Below, in pieces: positions 52,452 through 61,583 of a stretch of 64,000 bases of DNA. A program made the position numbers and the translations under genes. The notes beneath the pieces are model-generated. The model was not told where the DNA came from. It did not search any database and worked only from the letters and a program-made list of their open reading frames with translations. The first letter of the stretch is position 1. Every line of letters starts with the position of its first letter. This stretch comes from Microbacterium sp. LWH7-1.2 (lineage in GTDB: Bacteria; Actinomycetota; Actinomycetes; Actinomycetales; Microbacteriaceae), in assembly GCF_038397755.1 (NCBI RefSeq), contig NZ_CP151637.1:248001-312000 (forward strand). Direction: 5' to 3'.

Positions 52452-54275
52452 CTACCGCCCGGCGGCGTACCCCTGCATCCCGCGCGGGTTCGCCGCGCCC
52501 CACAGGACGCCGGTGGCGGCATCCCGCCCGACGGCGGAGACCCGGCCGAGTGCCCAATCGCCCGCTCGCGTGACGCGGTGACCGCGGCGCTGGAGCCCCT
52601 CGATCACCCCGTCGCCGAGCCGGTTCTCGACGACGACGCCGGCGGGGGTCCAGGTGCGCGGCCAGAACGACTCGGGCATCGAGGTCGTATGCAGCGCGGG
52701 CGCGTCGATCGCCTGCTGCGGCGCGTAGCCGCCGACGATGATGCGCAGCAGCGCGAGCAGCTGCCACTGATCCTGCTGGTCGCCGCCGGGGGAGCCGATC
52801 GCGAACTCTGGCGCGCCGCCCTGGAGCACCAGCGTGGGCGTGAGCGTCGTGCGCGGGCGCCTGCCCGCGACGAGGGAGGACGGATGCCCCGGCTCGAGCC
52901 ACGTCATCTGCAGGCGCGTTCCGAGGCAGAACCCGAGGGCGGGAATCGTCGGGGAGGACTGCAGCCAGCCGCCCGACGGGGTCGCCGAGACGATGTTGCC
53001 CCATCGGTCGATGACGTCGAGATGACAGGTGTCGCCCTTCGTCTCGCCGGTCGGCGCCACGCGAGCTTCGCCGTGGGCGACCGTCGGCTCGCCGGTGCCC
53101 GCGGCGGGTGCGTCGTAGGTCGTGCGCAGCGGGGGACGGAAGGGTGTGCGGCCGGGGACCGCGCCGGGCCGGAACTCGGCCGAGGCGTGCGCGGAGATGA
53201 GCGACCGCCGCTCATCGAGGTAGTCGGCGGACAGCAGCGCGTCCAGGTCGACATCGTGGTCGCCGAACCACGCGTCACGGTCGGCGTATGCCAGCTTCTG
53301 CGCCTCGAGGATCGTGTGCGCGCCGGCCTCCTGCGAGGGATCCAGGAGGTCGTCGGCGAGCGGCTCGAGCATGCCCAGCGTCTGCAGCAGAGCCGGCCCC
53401 TGCGTCCACGCGCCAGCCTTCGCGATCGTGCGGCCCCGGAACTCCCGGGTGACGGCGGACTCGTAACCCGCGTCGAAGCCGGCGAAGTCGTCCGCCGTGA
53501 TCACCGCCGCGTGCAGACCGCCGCCGGAGTGCCGGTGCGGCTGCGACAGGAATGCGGATGCCTCGTGCGCGACGATCCCCGTTTTCCACTCGCGCCGTGC
53601 GGCGTCGATGCGGGCGGCTCGGCCGACGGGTCCGTCGTCACGCACGGTGCACGACGCGTGCACGAGCGAGTCGAGCACCGCCGCGTATGCCGGGTTGCGC
53701 ACGATCCGTCCGGCGACCGGGATCTCGCCATCGGGAAGCCACAGGTCGGCCGATGTCGTCCAGTCGTCCCGGAACAGGTCGGCGACGCGCGCGATCGTGG
53801 CGGCCGCGCCGGCCACGAGTGGGTGCCCGTCACGCGCATAGCCGATGGCGTAGGCGAGCACGTCGGCGAGTTCCCACGTGCCGTGGTCGCGCAGCAGCAG
53901 GAGCCATGCGTCGACCGCACCGGGCACCGCCGCCGCCAGGCCGCCGGCGCCCGGGGTGAGGTCGAGGCCCTCGCCCCGGTAGTGCTCGATCGTCGCGCCG
54001 GCGGGAGCCGGACCCTGGCCCATGAGGACCGTCGGGGACGCAGCATCCGTCTCCTGGAAGATCGCGACGAGATCGCCGCCCGGGCCGTTGAGGTGGGGCT
54101 CGACGACGTGCAGCACGAAAGCCGCGGCGACCGAGGCGTCGAAGGCGTTGCCCCCGCGCTCGAGCACGGCCTGCGCGGTCGCGGTCGCGATCCAGTGGGT
54201 CGACGCGGCCATGCCGAACGTGCCCGTCAGCGTCGGGCGCGTCGTGAAGGACGACGGAGCGGTGTATGTCGACAA
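52452..54275 (-). CDS. Gamma-glutamyltransferase family protein
   Basis: 607 aa Ntn-hydrolase proenzyme. N-terminal VLERGGNAFDASVAAAFVL and GPGGDLVAIF are family hallmarks. The self-cleavage/nucleophile threonine is probably T416 in KGDTCHLDVIDRWGN, where most homologues have TTH. LGTRLQMTWLEPGHPSSL and GSPGGDQQDQ follow in the small subunit. No secretion signal is obvious. The start is TTG at 54275, 21 nt after the aminopeptidase stop; no better start is available before residue 22. Substrates may be gamma-glutamyl compounds or acyl-amino acids. Confidence 0.82.
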   Translation of the reverse strand: MSTYTAPSSFTTRPTLTGTFGMAASTHWIATATAQAVLERGGNAFDASVAAAFVLHVVEPHLNGPGGDLVAIFQETDAASPTVLMGQGPAPAGATIEHYRGEGLDLTPGAGGLAAAVPGAVDAWLLLLRDHGTWELADVLAYAIGYARDGHPLVAGAAATIARVADLFRDDWTTSADLWLPDGEIPVAGRIVRNPAYAAVLDSLVHASCTVRDDGPVGRAARIDAARREWKTGIVAHEASAFLSQPHRHSGGGLHAAVITADDFAGFDAGYESAVTREFRGRTIAKAGAWTQGPALLQTLGMLEPLADDLLDPSQEAGAHTILEAQKLAYADRDAWFGDHDVDLDALLSADYLDERRSLISAHASAEFRPGAVPGRTPFRPPLRTTYDAPAAGTGEPTVAHGEARVAPTGETKGDTCHLDVIDRWGNIVSATPSGGWLQSSPTIPALGFCLGTRLQMTWLEPGHPSSLVAGRRPRTTLTPTLVLQGGAPEFAIGSPGGDQQDQWQLLALLRIIVGGYAPQQAIDAPALHTTSMPESFWPRTWTPAGVVVENRLGDGVIEGLQRRGHRVTRAGDWALGRVSAVGRDAATGVLWGAANPRGMQGYAAGR

Positions 54276-54296
54276 GCTCAGTGGCCGATGCGAGGT

Positions 54297-55730
54297 TCAG
54301 CGGCCGCCGCGGGCGATCCAGGCCTCGACCTCGTCGGCCGTGCGGGGGATCGCAGCGGAGAGGTTGACCGGACCGTCGGCGGTCATGAGGATGTCGTCCT
54401 CGATGCGCACGCCGATGCCGCGGTACTCCTCGGGGACGGTGAGGTCGTCGATCTGGAAGTACAGCCCGGGTTCGATCGTGAAGACCATTCCCGCCGCGAG
54501 GATGCCGTCGTAGTACATGTCGCGGCGGGCCTGCGCACAGTCGTGGACGTCGATCCCCAGGTGGTGGCTCGTACCGTGCACCATATAGCGGCGGTGGTGC
54601 CCGCCCTTGTCGGCATCGAGCGCCTCCTCGGCGGTGACCGGCAGCAGCCCCCACTCGGCGACGCGCGTCGCGATGACCTGCATCGCCGCCTCATGGATCG
54701 AGCGGAACCTCACACCGGGCTTCGCCACGGCGAAGGCGGCGTCGGCAGCCTCGCGCACGGTCTCGTACACCTTGCGCTGGACGTCGGTGAAGCGGCCGCT
54801 CACCGGGAGGGTGCGCGTGATGTCGGCGGTGTAGAGGCTGTCGACCTCCACGCCGGCATCGATGAGGATCAGGTCGCCCGGCACGACGGCGCCGTCGTTG
54901 CGGGTCCAGTGCAGGTAGCACGCGTGGGGACCGGATGCCGCGATCGTGTCGTAGCCGACCGCGTTGCCGTCGCTGCGCGCACGCTGGTGGAAGACGCCCT
55001 CCACCACGCGCTCCCCGCGGGGGTGTTCCACGATCGCGGGAAGGTTCGCGACGATGTCGTCGAAGCCGGAGGCCGTCACCTGGACGGCGAGCTCCATCTG
55101 CCCGATCTCGTACGCGTCCTTCACGAGACGCAGTTCCGACACGAACCGTGTGAGGTCGTCGTCCTCGTCGAGCACGACATCCCCGTCGCCGGCCTCGAAG
55201 TCGTCGATGTGCGCCGTCGCGAGGCCGAGGTCGGACGCGACGCCGGCCAGCGCAGGCCGCGGCCCGATCCAGAACTCGCCGATCGAGGCATCCGAGTAGA
55301 ACTCGCTCGTCGTGCGGTCGGCGCGCTCGCGGAAGTAGAGCGTGATGTCGTGGCCACCGGGCGAGCGGGGCTCGAACACCAGCACGGCGCCGGGCTCGGC
55401 GTCGGACGCCCAGCCGGTCAGGTGCGAGAAGGCGGAGTGCGCGCGGAACGGGTAGTCGGTGTCGTTGCTGCGCTGCTTGAGCTCGCCCGCCGGGATCACC
55501 AGGCGCTTGCCCGGGAACGCCGCCGACACGGCGTCGCGGCGAGCGGCCGTGAATATCGCCTGCGGGCGCGCCGGCGGAGTGGACTCGGGGCGCTCGGCCC
55601 AGCCGGTCGAGATCGTGTCGAGGAAGCCCTGACCGTACGGCTGACGGCGGTTCGTGCTGGTCGAGGTCGGCGTCGAGGTCTCGGTGGTGCTCGTGGCACC
55701 GGGGGACTGCTCGCTGGCTGCGCTGCTCAT
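54297..55730 (-). CDS. Xaa-Pro aminopeptidase (M24 family)
   Basis: 477 aa. N-terminal AMP_N domain (GELKQRSNDTDYPFRAHSAF) and C-terminal pita-bread domain. Metal ligands: D in ILIDAGVEVD, D in YTADITRTLP, H in HGTSHHLGIDVHD, E in FTIEPGLYF and E in GVRIEDDIL. The first ~35 residues are a Ser/Thr-rich low-complexity tail (TSTTETSTPTSTSTNRR). The downstream gamma-glutamyltransferase gene is 21 nt away, suggesting a peptide-salvage operon. Confidence 0.9.
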   Translation of the reverse strand: MSSAASEQSPGATSTTETSTPTSTSTNRRQPYGQGFLDTISTGWAERPESTPPARPQAIFTAARRDAVSAAFPGKRLVIPAGELKQRSNDTDYPFRAHSAFSHLTGWASDAEPGAVLVFEPRSPGGHDITLYFRERADRTTSEFYSDASIGEFWIGPRPALAGVASDLGLATAHIDDFEAGDGDVVLDEDDDLTRFVSELRLVKDAYEIGQMELAVQVTASGFDDIVANLPAIVEHPRGERVVEGVFHQRARSDGNAVGYDTIAASGPHACYLHWTRNDGAVVPGDLILIDAGVEVDSLYTADITRTLPVSGRFTDVQRKVYETVREAADAAFAVAKPGVRFRSIHEAAMQVIATRVAEWGLLPVTAEEALDADKGGHHRRYMVHGTSHHLGIDVHDCAQARRDMYYDGILAAGMVFTIEPGLYFQIDDLTVPEEYRGIGVRIEDDILMTADGPVNLSAAIPRTADEVEAWIARGGR

Positions 55731-55768
55731 GCCTCCCAGTCTCGCACGGGCGTGGGAGCGCGGACAGT

Positions 55769-56791
55769 TCAGCCGGCGGGGTCGTACTGGACGATGAGCG
55801 GGCGGTGATCGGAGCCGGAGTCGTCGAGCGAGCGAAGCACGAGAGAGCCCGTCGCCCGCCACTGCCGCGTCGCCATCACGTGGTCGATCGGGGCGCCGAG
55901 GATGGCCGGCATGTCGGCCGCCCAGGTGCCCAGGGCGCCGTTGCCGGTCTCGGCTGCGGCATCGGTGCAGTGGCCGAGCGTGGCGCCGTCGAGCCCGAGA
56001 CCCGCCATGTGGTCCACCGTCGCGTTGAAGTCGCCGGCCATGATCACGTTGCCGTTGCCGCACTGATCGGCCAGCCACTGGAGGTCGTCGCGCCAGTTCC
56101 GCATGTAGCTCGGGCGGGGCGCGACCGCGTGGACGGCGACGACGGTGGGCCCCTCGCCGGAGACCGGCATCGCGACGGCGCTCGGCACGGTGGAGGTGTT
56201 GCTGCTGCCGTCGAGCGAGGACTCGATGACGGCGTAGTCGCCGAGCTCGGGCGAGATCAGGAGAGTCGTCGAGCCGGCATCCCATTCCGTCGACGGATCC
56301 GACGCGTGGTGCGCCCACATGCGATGGCCGAGGTCGCGCATCGCGATGGCGACGCTCTCGCCGGTCTCGATGGTCGTCTCGGGGAGCGCCACGATGTCGG
56401 CGTCCATCGCGACCGCGATCTTCGCGATCGTCTCGGGCGGCGTCGCCGGGCCGGCGGTGTTCCATGTCATCACGCGGATGGACGCGTCGGTCTTGGCGGG
56501 AAGCGGGTCGCTGCCCAGGCCGCCACGGGTCGACAGCACCGCCACATTCGCGACGGTCGCAAGTCCCGCCACGATCGCGAGCGAGAGCGCGAACGCGCGG
56601 ATCGGCCGGGCGACCGCGAAGAGGAGCGCCAGCAGTGCCGCGGCGGCGAACACGAGCGCGAGGATGCCCCGGAACGACACGATCTGGGCGATGGGATAGA
56701 TGCGCTCGACTCGGAAGAAACCCGGGAACGTCAGCACCGTCGCTGCGATCGCGCACAGCACGGTGACGAGGATCCCGAGCAGGCGAAGCAC
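55769..56791 (-). CDS. Membrane-anchored endonuclease/exonuclease/phosphatase-fold protein
   Basis: 340 aa. Three TM helices in the first ~95 residues, then an EEP domain outside: RVMTWNTAG, VALPETTIETGE, MAGDFNATVDHMAGLG and the C-terminal SGSDHRPLIVQY. These are the expected metal and phosphate motifs. The substrate could be a nucleic acid or a phospholipid. GTG start with a TAGAGT box 7 nt before it. Divergent from the PHP gene across 83 bp. Confidence 0.82.
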   Translation of the reverse strand: MLRLLGILVTVLCAIAATVLTFPGFFRVERIYPIAQIVSFRGILALVFAAAALLALLFAVARPIRAFALSLAIVAGLATVANVAVLSTRGGLGSDPLPAKTDASIRVMTWNTAGPATPPETIAKIAVAMDADIVALPETTIETGESVAIAMRDLGHRMWAHHASDPSTEWDAGSTTLLISPELGDYAVIESSLDGSSNTSTVPSAVAMPVSGEGPTVVAVHAVAPRPSYMRNWRDDLQWLADQCGNGNVIMAGDFNATVDHMAGLGLDGATLGHCTDAAAETGNGALGTWAADMPAILGAPIDHVMATRQWRATGSLVLRSLDDSGSDHRPLIVQYDPAG

Positions 56792-56798
56792 GACGGCG

Positions 56799-56804
56799 AC
56801 TCTA
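56799..56804 (-). promoter_or_regulatory. -10 box (TAGAGT), leaderless start at 56791
   Basis: On the minus strand TAGAGT ends 7 nt before the GTG of the EEP gene. Confidence 0.45.
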
Positions 56805-56862
56805 TGCGAGCAGGCTGTGAGATCCGTCAGCGCACGCGGGCGTGGCAGGTTTCGCCCCGCGC

Positions 56863-56868
56863 TACGCT
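56863..56868 (+). promoter_or_regulatory. -10 box (TACGCT), leaderless start at 56875
   Basis: TACGCT ends 6 nt before the ATG of the PHP gene. A short GGAGG-like stretch (CGGAGG) lies between, too close to act as a ribosome site. Confidence 0.45.
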
Positions 56869-56874
56869 CGGAGG

Positions 56875-57738
56875 ATGCCCGGACCCCAGCGTTTCGAAGG
56901 GCCGAGCGACCTGCACCTGCACTCGGCGAACTCCGACGGCACGCAGCCTCCCGCCGAGGTGATGGCGTCCGCCCACCGGCACGGGGTTCGCACGGCCGCC
57001 CTCACCGACCACGACACCACGTCGGGCTGGGCCGAGGCGGCCGAGGCCGCGACATCCCTCGGCATGACGTTCATCCCGGGCATGGAGCTGTCGGCACGCC
57101 ACGAGTGGCGCAGCGTCCACGTGCTGGCGTACCTGCCCGATCCCGATGAGCCGGCGCTGCGTGCCGAGACCGCGCGCATCCGCTCCTCGAGACTGGATCG
57201 CGCGCGTCTGATGGCCGACCGGATCGGGCGCGACTACGACCTGGTGTGGGACGACATCCTCGAACAGACCACCGACGGCGCGACCGTGGGCCGGCCGCAC
57301 ATCGCCGACGCGCTGGTCGCGCGAGGCCTCGTCCGCGATCGGGCCGAGGCGTTCGCCGGCATCCTGAGCCCCCGCGGAGACTATTACGTCGCGCTGTACG
57401 CGCCGGATCCGGTCACCGCGGTGGGCCTCGTCGCGGGCGCCGGCGGAGTGCCCGTGATCGCGCACCCCGCCGGGCGCGCCGGCCTGCTCCCGATGCGTCT
57501 GATGGAACGGATGCTGGACGCCGGCCTCGCCGGCTTCGAACTGGGTCATCGCGAGAACCGCGATCCGGCGCTCACGACCCTGCGCGAGCTGTGTCGCGAA
57601 CGCGACCTCGTCGTGACCGGCTCCAGCGACTATCACGGCCTGGGCAAGCCCAATCAGCCCGGCGAGAACACCACGACCGACGAGATGGTGTCGCGCGTCA
57701 TCGCCATGGCGAACGGAAGCGCCCCCGTCTACCCGTGA
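56875..57738 (+). CDS. PHP domain phosphoesterase
   Basis: 287 aa. Polymerase-and-histidinol-phosphatase fold: metal motifs SDLHLHSANSDG at the N-terminus, ALTDHDTTSGW, PGMELSARHEW, IAHPAGR and TGSSDYHGLG near the C-terminus. Members of this single-domain type include 3',5'-nucleoside bisphosphate phosphatases and RNase AM; either fits. Start at ATG 56875. Confidence 0.88.
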   Translation: MPGPQRFEGPSDLHLHSANSDGTQPPAEVMASAHRHGVRTAALTDHDTTSGWAEAAEAATSLGMTFIPGMELSARHEWRSVHVLAYLPDPDEPALRAETARIRSSRLDRARLMADRIGRDYDLVWDDILEQTTDGATVGRPHIADALVARGLVRDRAEAFAGILSPRGDYYVALYAPDPVTAVGLVAGAGGVPVIAHPAGRAGLLPMRLMERMLDAGLAGFELGHRENRDPALTTLRELCRERDLVVTGSSDYHGLGKPNQPGENTTTDEMVSRVIAMANGSAPVYP

Positions 57739-57761
57739 GGGCCGACGAGGGCGCTTGCGCA

Positions 57762-57780
57762 ACCCGCGGCTGCCGCGGGT
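57762..57780. terminator. Terminator between the PHP gene and the PLDc_N gene
   Basis: 8-bp stem ACCCGCGG/CCGCGGGT, loop CTG, 23 nt after the PHP stop and before the convergent gene end. Confidence 0.6.
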
Positions 57781-57808
57781 CGGATCGTGACGATCGGCGC
57801 GGTGCCGA

Positions 57809-58240
57809 TCAGCTCAAAGCCTTGGCCTTCAGCGCGTCGTACTCGGCCTGCGTGATCGTTCCGGCGTCGAGGAGCCCCTTCGCCTTCGCGATCTCCTCGG
57901 CGGGGCTCGCACCGGCACCCGCGACGGACTTGATGTAGGCGTCCTGCGCGCTCTGCAGCTCCGAGGCCTCCTTCGCGCTGCGCTTGGCCATGCCGTTTCC
58001 GCGCGCGATGAGGTACACGAGCAGCGTCAGGAACGGCACGAAGATCAGGAAGATGATCCAGACCGCCTTCAACCAGCCGTTGAGCTTGTGGTCGCGGAAC
58101 AGGTCGGCGATCACGGCGAACAGCGCGAACAGGTACGCCATGAAGAAGAAGATCCAGAGGAACCACCAGATGATGTCCCAGAAGGAGCCCCAGAAGCCCT
58201 GGTACTCATAGCCGGTGGTGACGGCCTCGATGATGCGCAT
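57809..58240 (-). CDS. PLDc_N and SHOCT domain membrane protein
   Basis: 143 aa. Two TM helices (IIWWFLWIFFFMAYLFALFA and AVWIIFLIFVPFLTLLVYLI) with the PLDc_N-type DLFRDHKLNGWLKAVW between; the C-terminus is a SHOCT motif (EEIAKAKGLLDAGTITQAEY). Probably an oligomerising membrane protein, common as a single gene in actinobacteria. Role unknown. Confidence 0.85.
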   Translation of the reverse strand: MRIIEAVTTGYEYQGFWGSFWDIIWWFLWIFFFMAYLFALFAVIADLFRDHKLNGWLKAVWIIFLIFVPFLTLLVYLIARGNGMAKRSAKEASELQSAQDAYIKSVAGAGASPAEEIAKAKGLLDAGTITQAEYDALKAKALS

Positions 58241-58302
58241 CGTGTGCCTTTCGTGAGTGCGAGGTACCGGCGCCCAGTGCGCCGTATGCGCTCACGATAG
58301 CG

Positions 58303-58335
58303 CTGTCGCGGCGCCGTACGACGGCGCCGCGACAG
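58303..58335 (-). terminator. Terminator after the DEAD-box helicase gene
   Basis: 15-bp perfect stem (58303-58317 with 58321-58335), loop ACG, 13 nt past the helicase stop on the minus strand. Confidence 0.8.
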
Positions 58336-58348
58336 GACGATTGCGGAT

Positions 58349-59881
58349 TCAGGCGCCGACGGTGGCGCCGCCCGCGGGGGCCGACCCACCGCTGCCGCCG
58401 CGGCGGCGTCGGCGGCGCCGCGGAGCGGGCTTGCCGTCGTGGTGCTCCTTGCCCCCGCCGTCGTGCGTGCCGCCGCCCTCGGTGGAGCGGTCGCCGTCGG
58501 TGCTCGCAGGGCCGCCGTGCTCCTGCGAGCCGCCGGCAACCGCCTCGGCGGTCTGGAACGTGGAGCCGACCCGTTCGGTCGAGCCCGACCGGCGACGGCG
58601 ACGCCGGCGGCTCGGAGCCTCGCCGTTCGTCTCGACCTCGGCGGCAGCATCCGCCGCCCGCTCAGGCTGGACGCGGACGGCCTGGGTCTTCGGAGCCGTC
58701 ACGATGCGGCCCTTCGTGCCCGCGGGGATGTCGAGGTCGGAGAACAGGTGCGGGCTCGACGAGTAGGTCTCGACGGGCTCGGGCTGGCCGAACTCGAGGG
58801 CGCGGTTGATGAGGGCCCACTTGTGCAGGTCCTCCCAGTCGACGAACGTGACCGCGATGCCGGTCTTGCCGGCGCGGCCGGTGCGGCCTGCACGGTGCAG
58901 GTACGTCTTCTCGTCGTCGGGGATGGTGTGGTTGATGACGTGCGTGACGTCGTCCACGTCGATGCCGCGTGCGGCGACGTCGGTCGCGATGAGGACGTCC
59001 TTCTTGCCCGCCTTGAAGCCGGCCATCGAGCGCTCGCGCGACTCCTGGCTCATGTCGCCGTGCACGGCGCCGGCGTTGAAGCCGCGGTCGGTCAGTTCGT
59101 CGACGAGCTTCTGCGCGGCACGCTTGGTGCGCGTGAAGATGACGGACTTCCCACGGCCCTCCGCCTGCAGGATGCGGGCGATGACCTCATCCTTGTCGAG
59201 CGAGTGCGCGCGGTAGACGAGGTGCTTGATGTTCGCCTGGGTGAGACCTTCGTCCGGATCCGTCGCGCGGATGTGGATCGGATTCGTCATGAACCGCCGG
59301 GCCAGCGCCACGATCGGACCGGGCATGGTGGCCGAGAACAGCTGCGTGTGGCGGATCGCCGGCACCTTCTGGAAGATCTTCTCGATGTCGGGCAGGAAGC
59401 CGAGGTCGAGCATCTTGTCGGCCTCATCCAGCACGACCTCCGTCGCGTGCGAGAGGTCGAGCAGGCGCTGGTTGTTGAGGTCGATCAGCCGGCCCGGCGT
59501 GCCGACGACGATCTGCGCGCCCGCCTTGAGCTGGTCGATCTGGCCCTCGTACGCTTTACCGCCGTAGATCGCGACGACGCTCGTCGAGCGGCCCGAGGTC
59601 AGCATGTCCATGTCTTCGTAGACCTGCACGCACAGCTCGCGCGTGGGAACGACGATGAGCGCCTTGACGCCGGGGGCCGGGTCGGCGCCGAGACGCTGGA
59701 CGACGGGGATGCCGAAGCCGAAGGTCTTGCCGGTACCGGTCTTGGCCTGGCCGATGATGTCCTGGCCCGGGAGGCCGAGGGGGATGGTCTGCTCCTGGAT
59801 GGGGAACGCGTCGACGATGCCCCTGGCGGAGAGCGTCTCGACGATGTCCTGATCGACGCCGAGTTCGGCGAAGGTCGTCAC
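58349..59881 (-). CDS. DEAD-box RNA helicase (RhlE-like)
   Basis: 510 aa. Helicase motifs: Q-motif FPIQEQTIPLGL, I AKTGTGKT, Ia VPTRELCVQ, II LDEADKM, III SATMP, and VI HRAGRTGRAG. The C-terminal tail (~residues 390-510) is low complexity with two arginine clusters (RRRRRRRR and again near the end), likely RNA-binding. The GTG at 59881 gives the normal start (TTFAELGV); longer frames upstream are artefacts. Roles in RNA unwinding, ribosome assembly or decay. Confidence 0.92.
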   Translation of the reverse strand: MTTFAELGVDQDIVETLSARGIVDAFPIQEQTIPLGLPGQDIIGQAKTGTGKTFGFGIPVVQRLGADPAPGVKALIVVPTRELCVQVYEDMDMLTSGRSTSVVAIYGGKAYEGQIDQLKAGAQIVVGTPGRLIDLNNQRLLDLSHATEVVLDEADKMLDLGFLPDIEKIFQKVPAIRHTQLFSATMPGPIVALARRFMTNPIHIRATDPDEGLTQANIKHLVYRAHSLDKDEVIARILQAEGRGKSVIFTRTKRAAQKLVDELTDRGFNAGAVHGDMSQESRERSMAGFKAGKKDVLIATDVAARGIDVDDVTHVINHTIPDDEKTYLHRAGRTGRAGKTGIAVTFVDWEDLHKWALINRALEFGQPEPVETYSSSPHLFSDLDIPAGTKGRIVTAPKTQAVRVQPERAADAAAEVETNGEAPSRRRRRRRSGSTERVGSTFQTAEAVAGGSQEHGGPASTDGDRSTEGGGTHDGGGKEHHDGKPAPRRRRRRRGGSGGSAPAGGATVGA

Positions 59882-60078
59882 GATGTGTGCCTGTCCGGCA
59901 GTGGGATGCTGCCTGGGTTCATGCCCGGGCGCGTGTCCGGCCTCTGCAAGGCCGCCGCGCGGGCGGAAAAGCGATCCACGCCCTTCTTTCCCACAGGCGC
60001 GGGCGCCCCGATCCGACGCCGGGGCCGGCATCCACGATACCGGAGGTCTCCCGCGCGAGCACGGCGGCGGCGTCCCCG

Positions 60079-60084
60079 TAGTCT
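60079..60084 (+). promoter_or_regulatory. -10 box (TAGTCT), leaderless start at 60092
   Basis: TAGTCT ends 7 nt before the ATG of the ferritin-like gene. Confidence 0.5.
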
Positions 60085-60091
60085 TTCCTGC

Positions 60092-60805
60092 ATGGTCAAG
60101 TGGTTCTGGCAGCGTCGCGACCCGGGGCGGAAGCTGCAGCTGCGCTCGCGTGACGAGCTCGGTGGCGGCAATCGCGTCGACTTCGAGGAGCTCGCTCCCG
60201 ACATCGACACGTTCCTCGGTCAGGCCGCCTACCTGCAGCTGGGCTTCTTCGAGACGCTCACCGAGCTGATCCAGACGATCCCCGAGCTCGGCGAGAAGGA
60301 AGCCGTGTCACGGGCCGCCGGCGCGGCGCTCACGAAGCACGAGGCGCTCGTCGCGCTGATCCGCGAGCGCGGCGACGACCCCACCGGGATCATGCGCCCG
60401 TTCCGCGAGCCGCTGGACGCCTTCCGCGCCGCGACGCATGGCGTGCGCCCGCAGGAGACGATGCTGTCGGTGCACATCACGGCGGGCATGCTCGACGACT
60501 TCTATCTCGCTCTGTCGGCCAGCTACGGCGAGACGGGCGACCGCGTCGCGCGGATCCTGCAGGCCGACGACGATCGCCAGGCGATCGTCGAGCTGATATC
60601 CCAGGCGATCGCGAGCGACCCCGAGTGGAAGTCGCTGCTCGCCCTGTGGGGGCGCCGCCTGGTCGGCGACACCCTGCTCATCGCGCGTGCCGCGCTGCGG
60701 CCGACCGATCTGGGCTCGGCGGCAGAAGAGAAGGTGGAGCCCGTCTTCACCGAGCTCATGGCTGCGCACTCGCGGCGTATGGACGCCATGGGACTGGCGG
60801 CCTGA
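60092..60805 (+). CDS. Ferritin-like fold protein (MiaE-like)
   Basis: 237 aa, all-helical. Candidate diiron ligands lie in LGFFETLTELIQTIPELGEKE, LTKHEALVALI and LSVHITAGMLDDFY. It resembles the actinobacterial ferritin-like family that includes Rv3210c and is distantly MiaE (tRNA hydroxylase)-like; activity is unproven. Divergent from the DEAD-box gene, as in mycobacteria (rhlE-Rv3210c, from memory). Confidence 0.72.
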   Translation: MVKWFWQRRDPGRKLQLRSRDELGGGNRVDFEELAPDIDTFLGQAAYLQLGFFETLTELIQTIPELGEKEAVSRAAGAALTKHEALVALIRERGDDPTGIMRPFREPLDAFRAATHGVRPQETMLSVHITAGMLDDFYLALSASYGETGDRVARILQADDDRQAIVELISQAIASDPEWKSLLALWGRRLVGDTLLIARAALRPTDLGSAAEEKVEPVFTELMAAHSRRMDAMGLAA

Positions 60806-60826
60806 CACGCGGGACGGATGCTGCGG

Positions 60827-60852
60827 CCCCGCGCCGGCCGCCGGCAGCGGGG
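60827..60852. terminator. Bidirectional hairpin between convergent genes
   Basis: CCCC with GGGG and an inner GCGCCGG/CCGGC pairing (one bulged A), between the ferritin-like gene and the convergent small membrane protein gene. Weaker than the other terminators listed. Confidence 0.45.
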
Positions 60853-60871
60853 TGCGTGCGTCCGAGCCTGA

Positions 60872-61162
60872 TCAGCCGATGCCGAGGCGCGCCTTCTCGC
60901 GCGCGTCGCGAGCGACCCGCGCACGTGAGAGGAGGATGACCGACGGGTAGGTGACCGCCATGGGGACGATGAGGGCCGCGAGCCACGGCCACGGCGTGTC
61001 GATGCCCACGCCCAGCCACGTCAGGATCGACCACGCCGCACCCGCCGATACGGCGCCGATCATCGGCGCCAGGACGACACCGCGCGTCAGACGCTGGTGC
61101 AGCTGGAAGTGGACGCCGGTGCCGACGACCGCGCCGACGATGAACGCGATGAGGATCTGCAT
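60872..61162 (-). CDS. Small three-helix membrane protein
   Basis: 96 aa. Hydrophobic segments MQILIAFIVGAVVGTGVHF, GVVLAPMIGAVSAGAAWSIL and PWLAALIVPMAVTYPSVILL, then a basic tail RARVARDAREKAR. Not recognised as a named family. Start at ATG 61162; it lies 16 nt after the DUF3107 stop in the same direction, so the two are probably cotranscribed. Confidence 0.78.
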   Translation of the reverse strand: MQILIAFIVGAVVGTGVHFQLHQRLTRGVVLAPMIGAVSAGAAWSILTWLGVGIDTPWPWLAALIVPMAVTYPSVILLSRARVARDAREKARLGIG

Positions 61163-61178
61163 GGGTGCGCGCGCCCGC

Positions 61179-61403
61179 TCAGGCGACGAAGCCGACCCGG
61201 CGCGACTCTTCGGAGCCGAGCTCGACGTAGGCCAGTCCGGCGGTCGGGACGATGTACGAGTTGCCCTTGGCATCGGCGAACGTCACGTGCGTGGCGCCGG
61301 CGTCGAGGGCGGCGGCGATGGACTTCTTGACGTCGGCAGCGGGCTCGTTCGTCTCGAAGTTGAGCTCGCGGCCGGTGTTCGCGATGCCGATGCGGATCTC
61401 CAC
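61179..61403 (-). CDS. DUF3107 small protein
   Basis: 74 aa: MEIRIGIANTGRELNFET at the start, ALDAGATHVTFADAKGNSYI in the middle, ending RRVGFVA. This is the conserved actinobacterial DUF3107 family (mycobacterial TB9.4/Rv3208A type). The GTG start is 5 nt after a strong AGGAGGTCA ribosome site. Function unknown. The region 61404-61583 is a divergent promoter region with no gene. Confidence 0.9.
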   Translation of the reverse strand: MEIRIGIANTGRELNFETNEPAADVKKSIAAALDAGATHVTFADAKGNSYIVPTAGLAYVELGSEESRRVGFVA

Positions 61404-61571
61404 GTGACTGACCTCCTGCGCGGGGCGATTGTCTTGCCGGATGCTGAGGGCTCCTGCTGGGCAGAAGGGCTCAGGGCTCCCCGGACGCATGGCAACTCTA
61501 CGACACCGCGCAGGGGCAGCCGCCCGTCGCAGGAACGCTCTGGGCGAACGGCCGATGTCGCCCCTTCGCGC

Positions 61572-61577
61572 TAGCGT
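61572..61577 (+). promoter_or_regulatory. -10 box (TAGCGT), leaderless start at 61584
   Basis: TAGCGT ends 6 nt before the helicase GTG. GAGGGG lies between but is adjacent to the start. Confidence 0.5.
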
Positions 61578-61583
61578 CGAGGG

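Noticed and set aside
52578..55808. Open frame of 1076 codons on the plus strand
   Set aside because: Antisense to gamma-glutamyltransferase and Xaa-Pro aminopeptidase, both with intact catalytic motifs; composition is that of a GC shadow.
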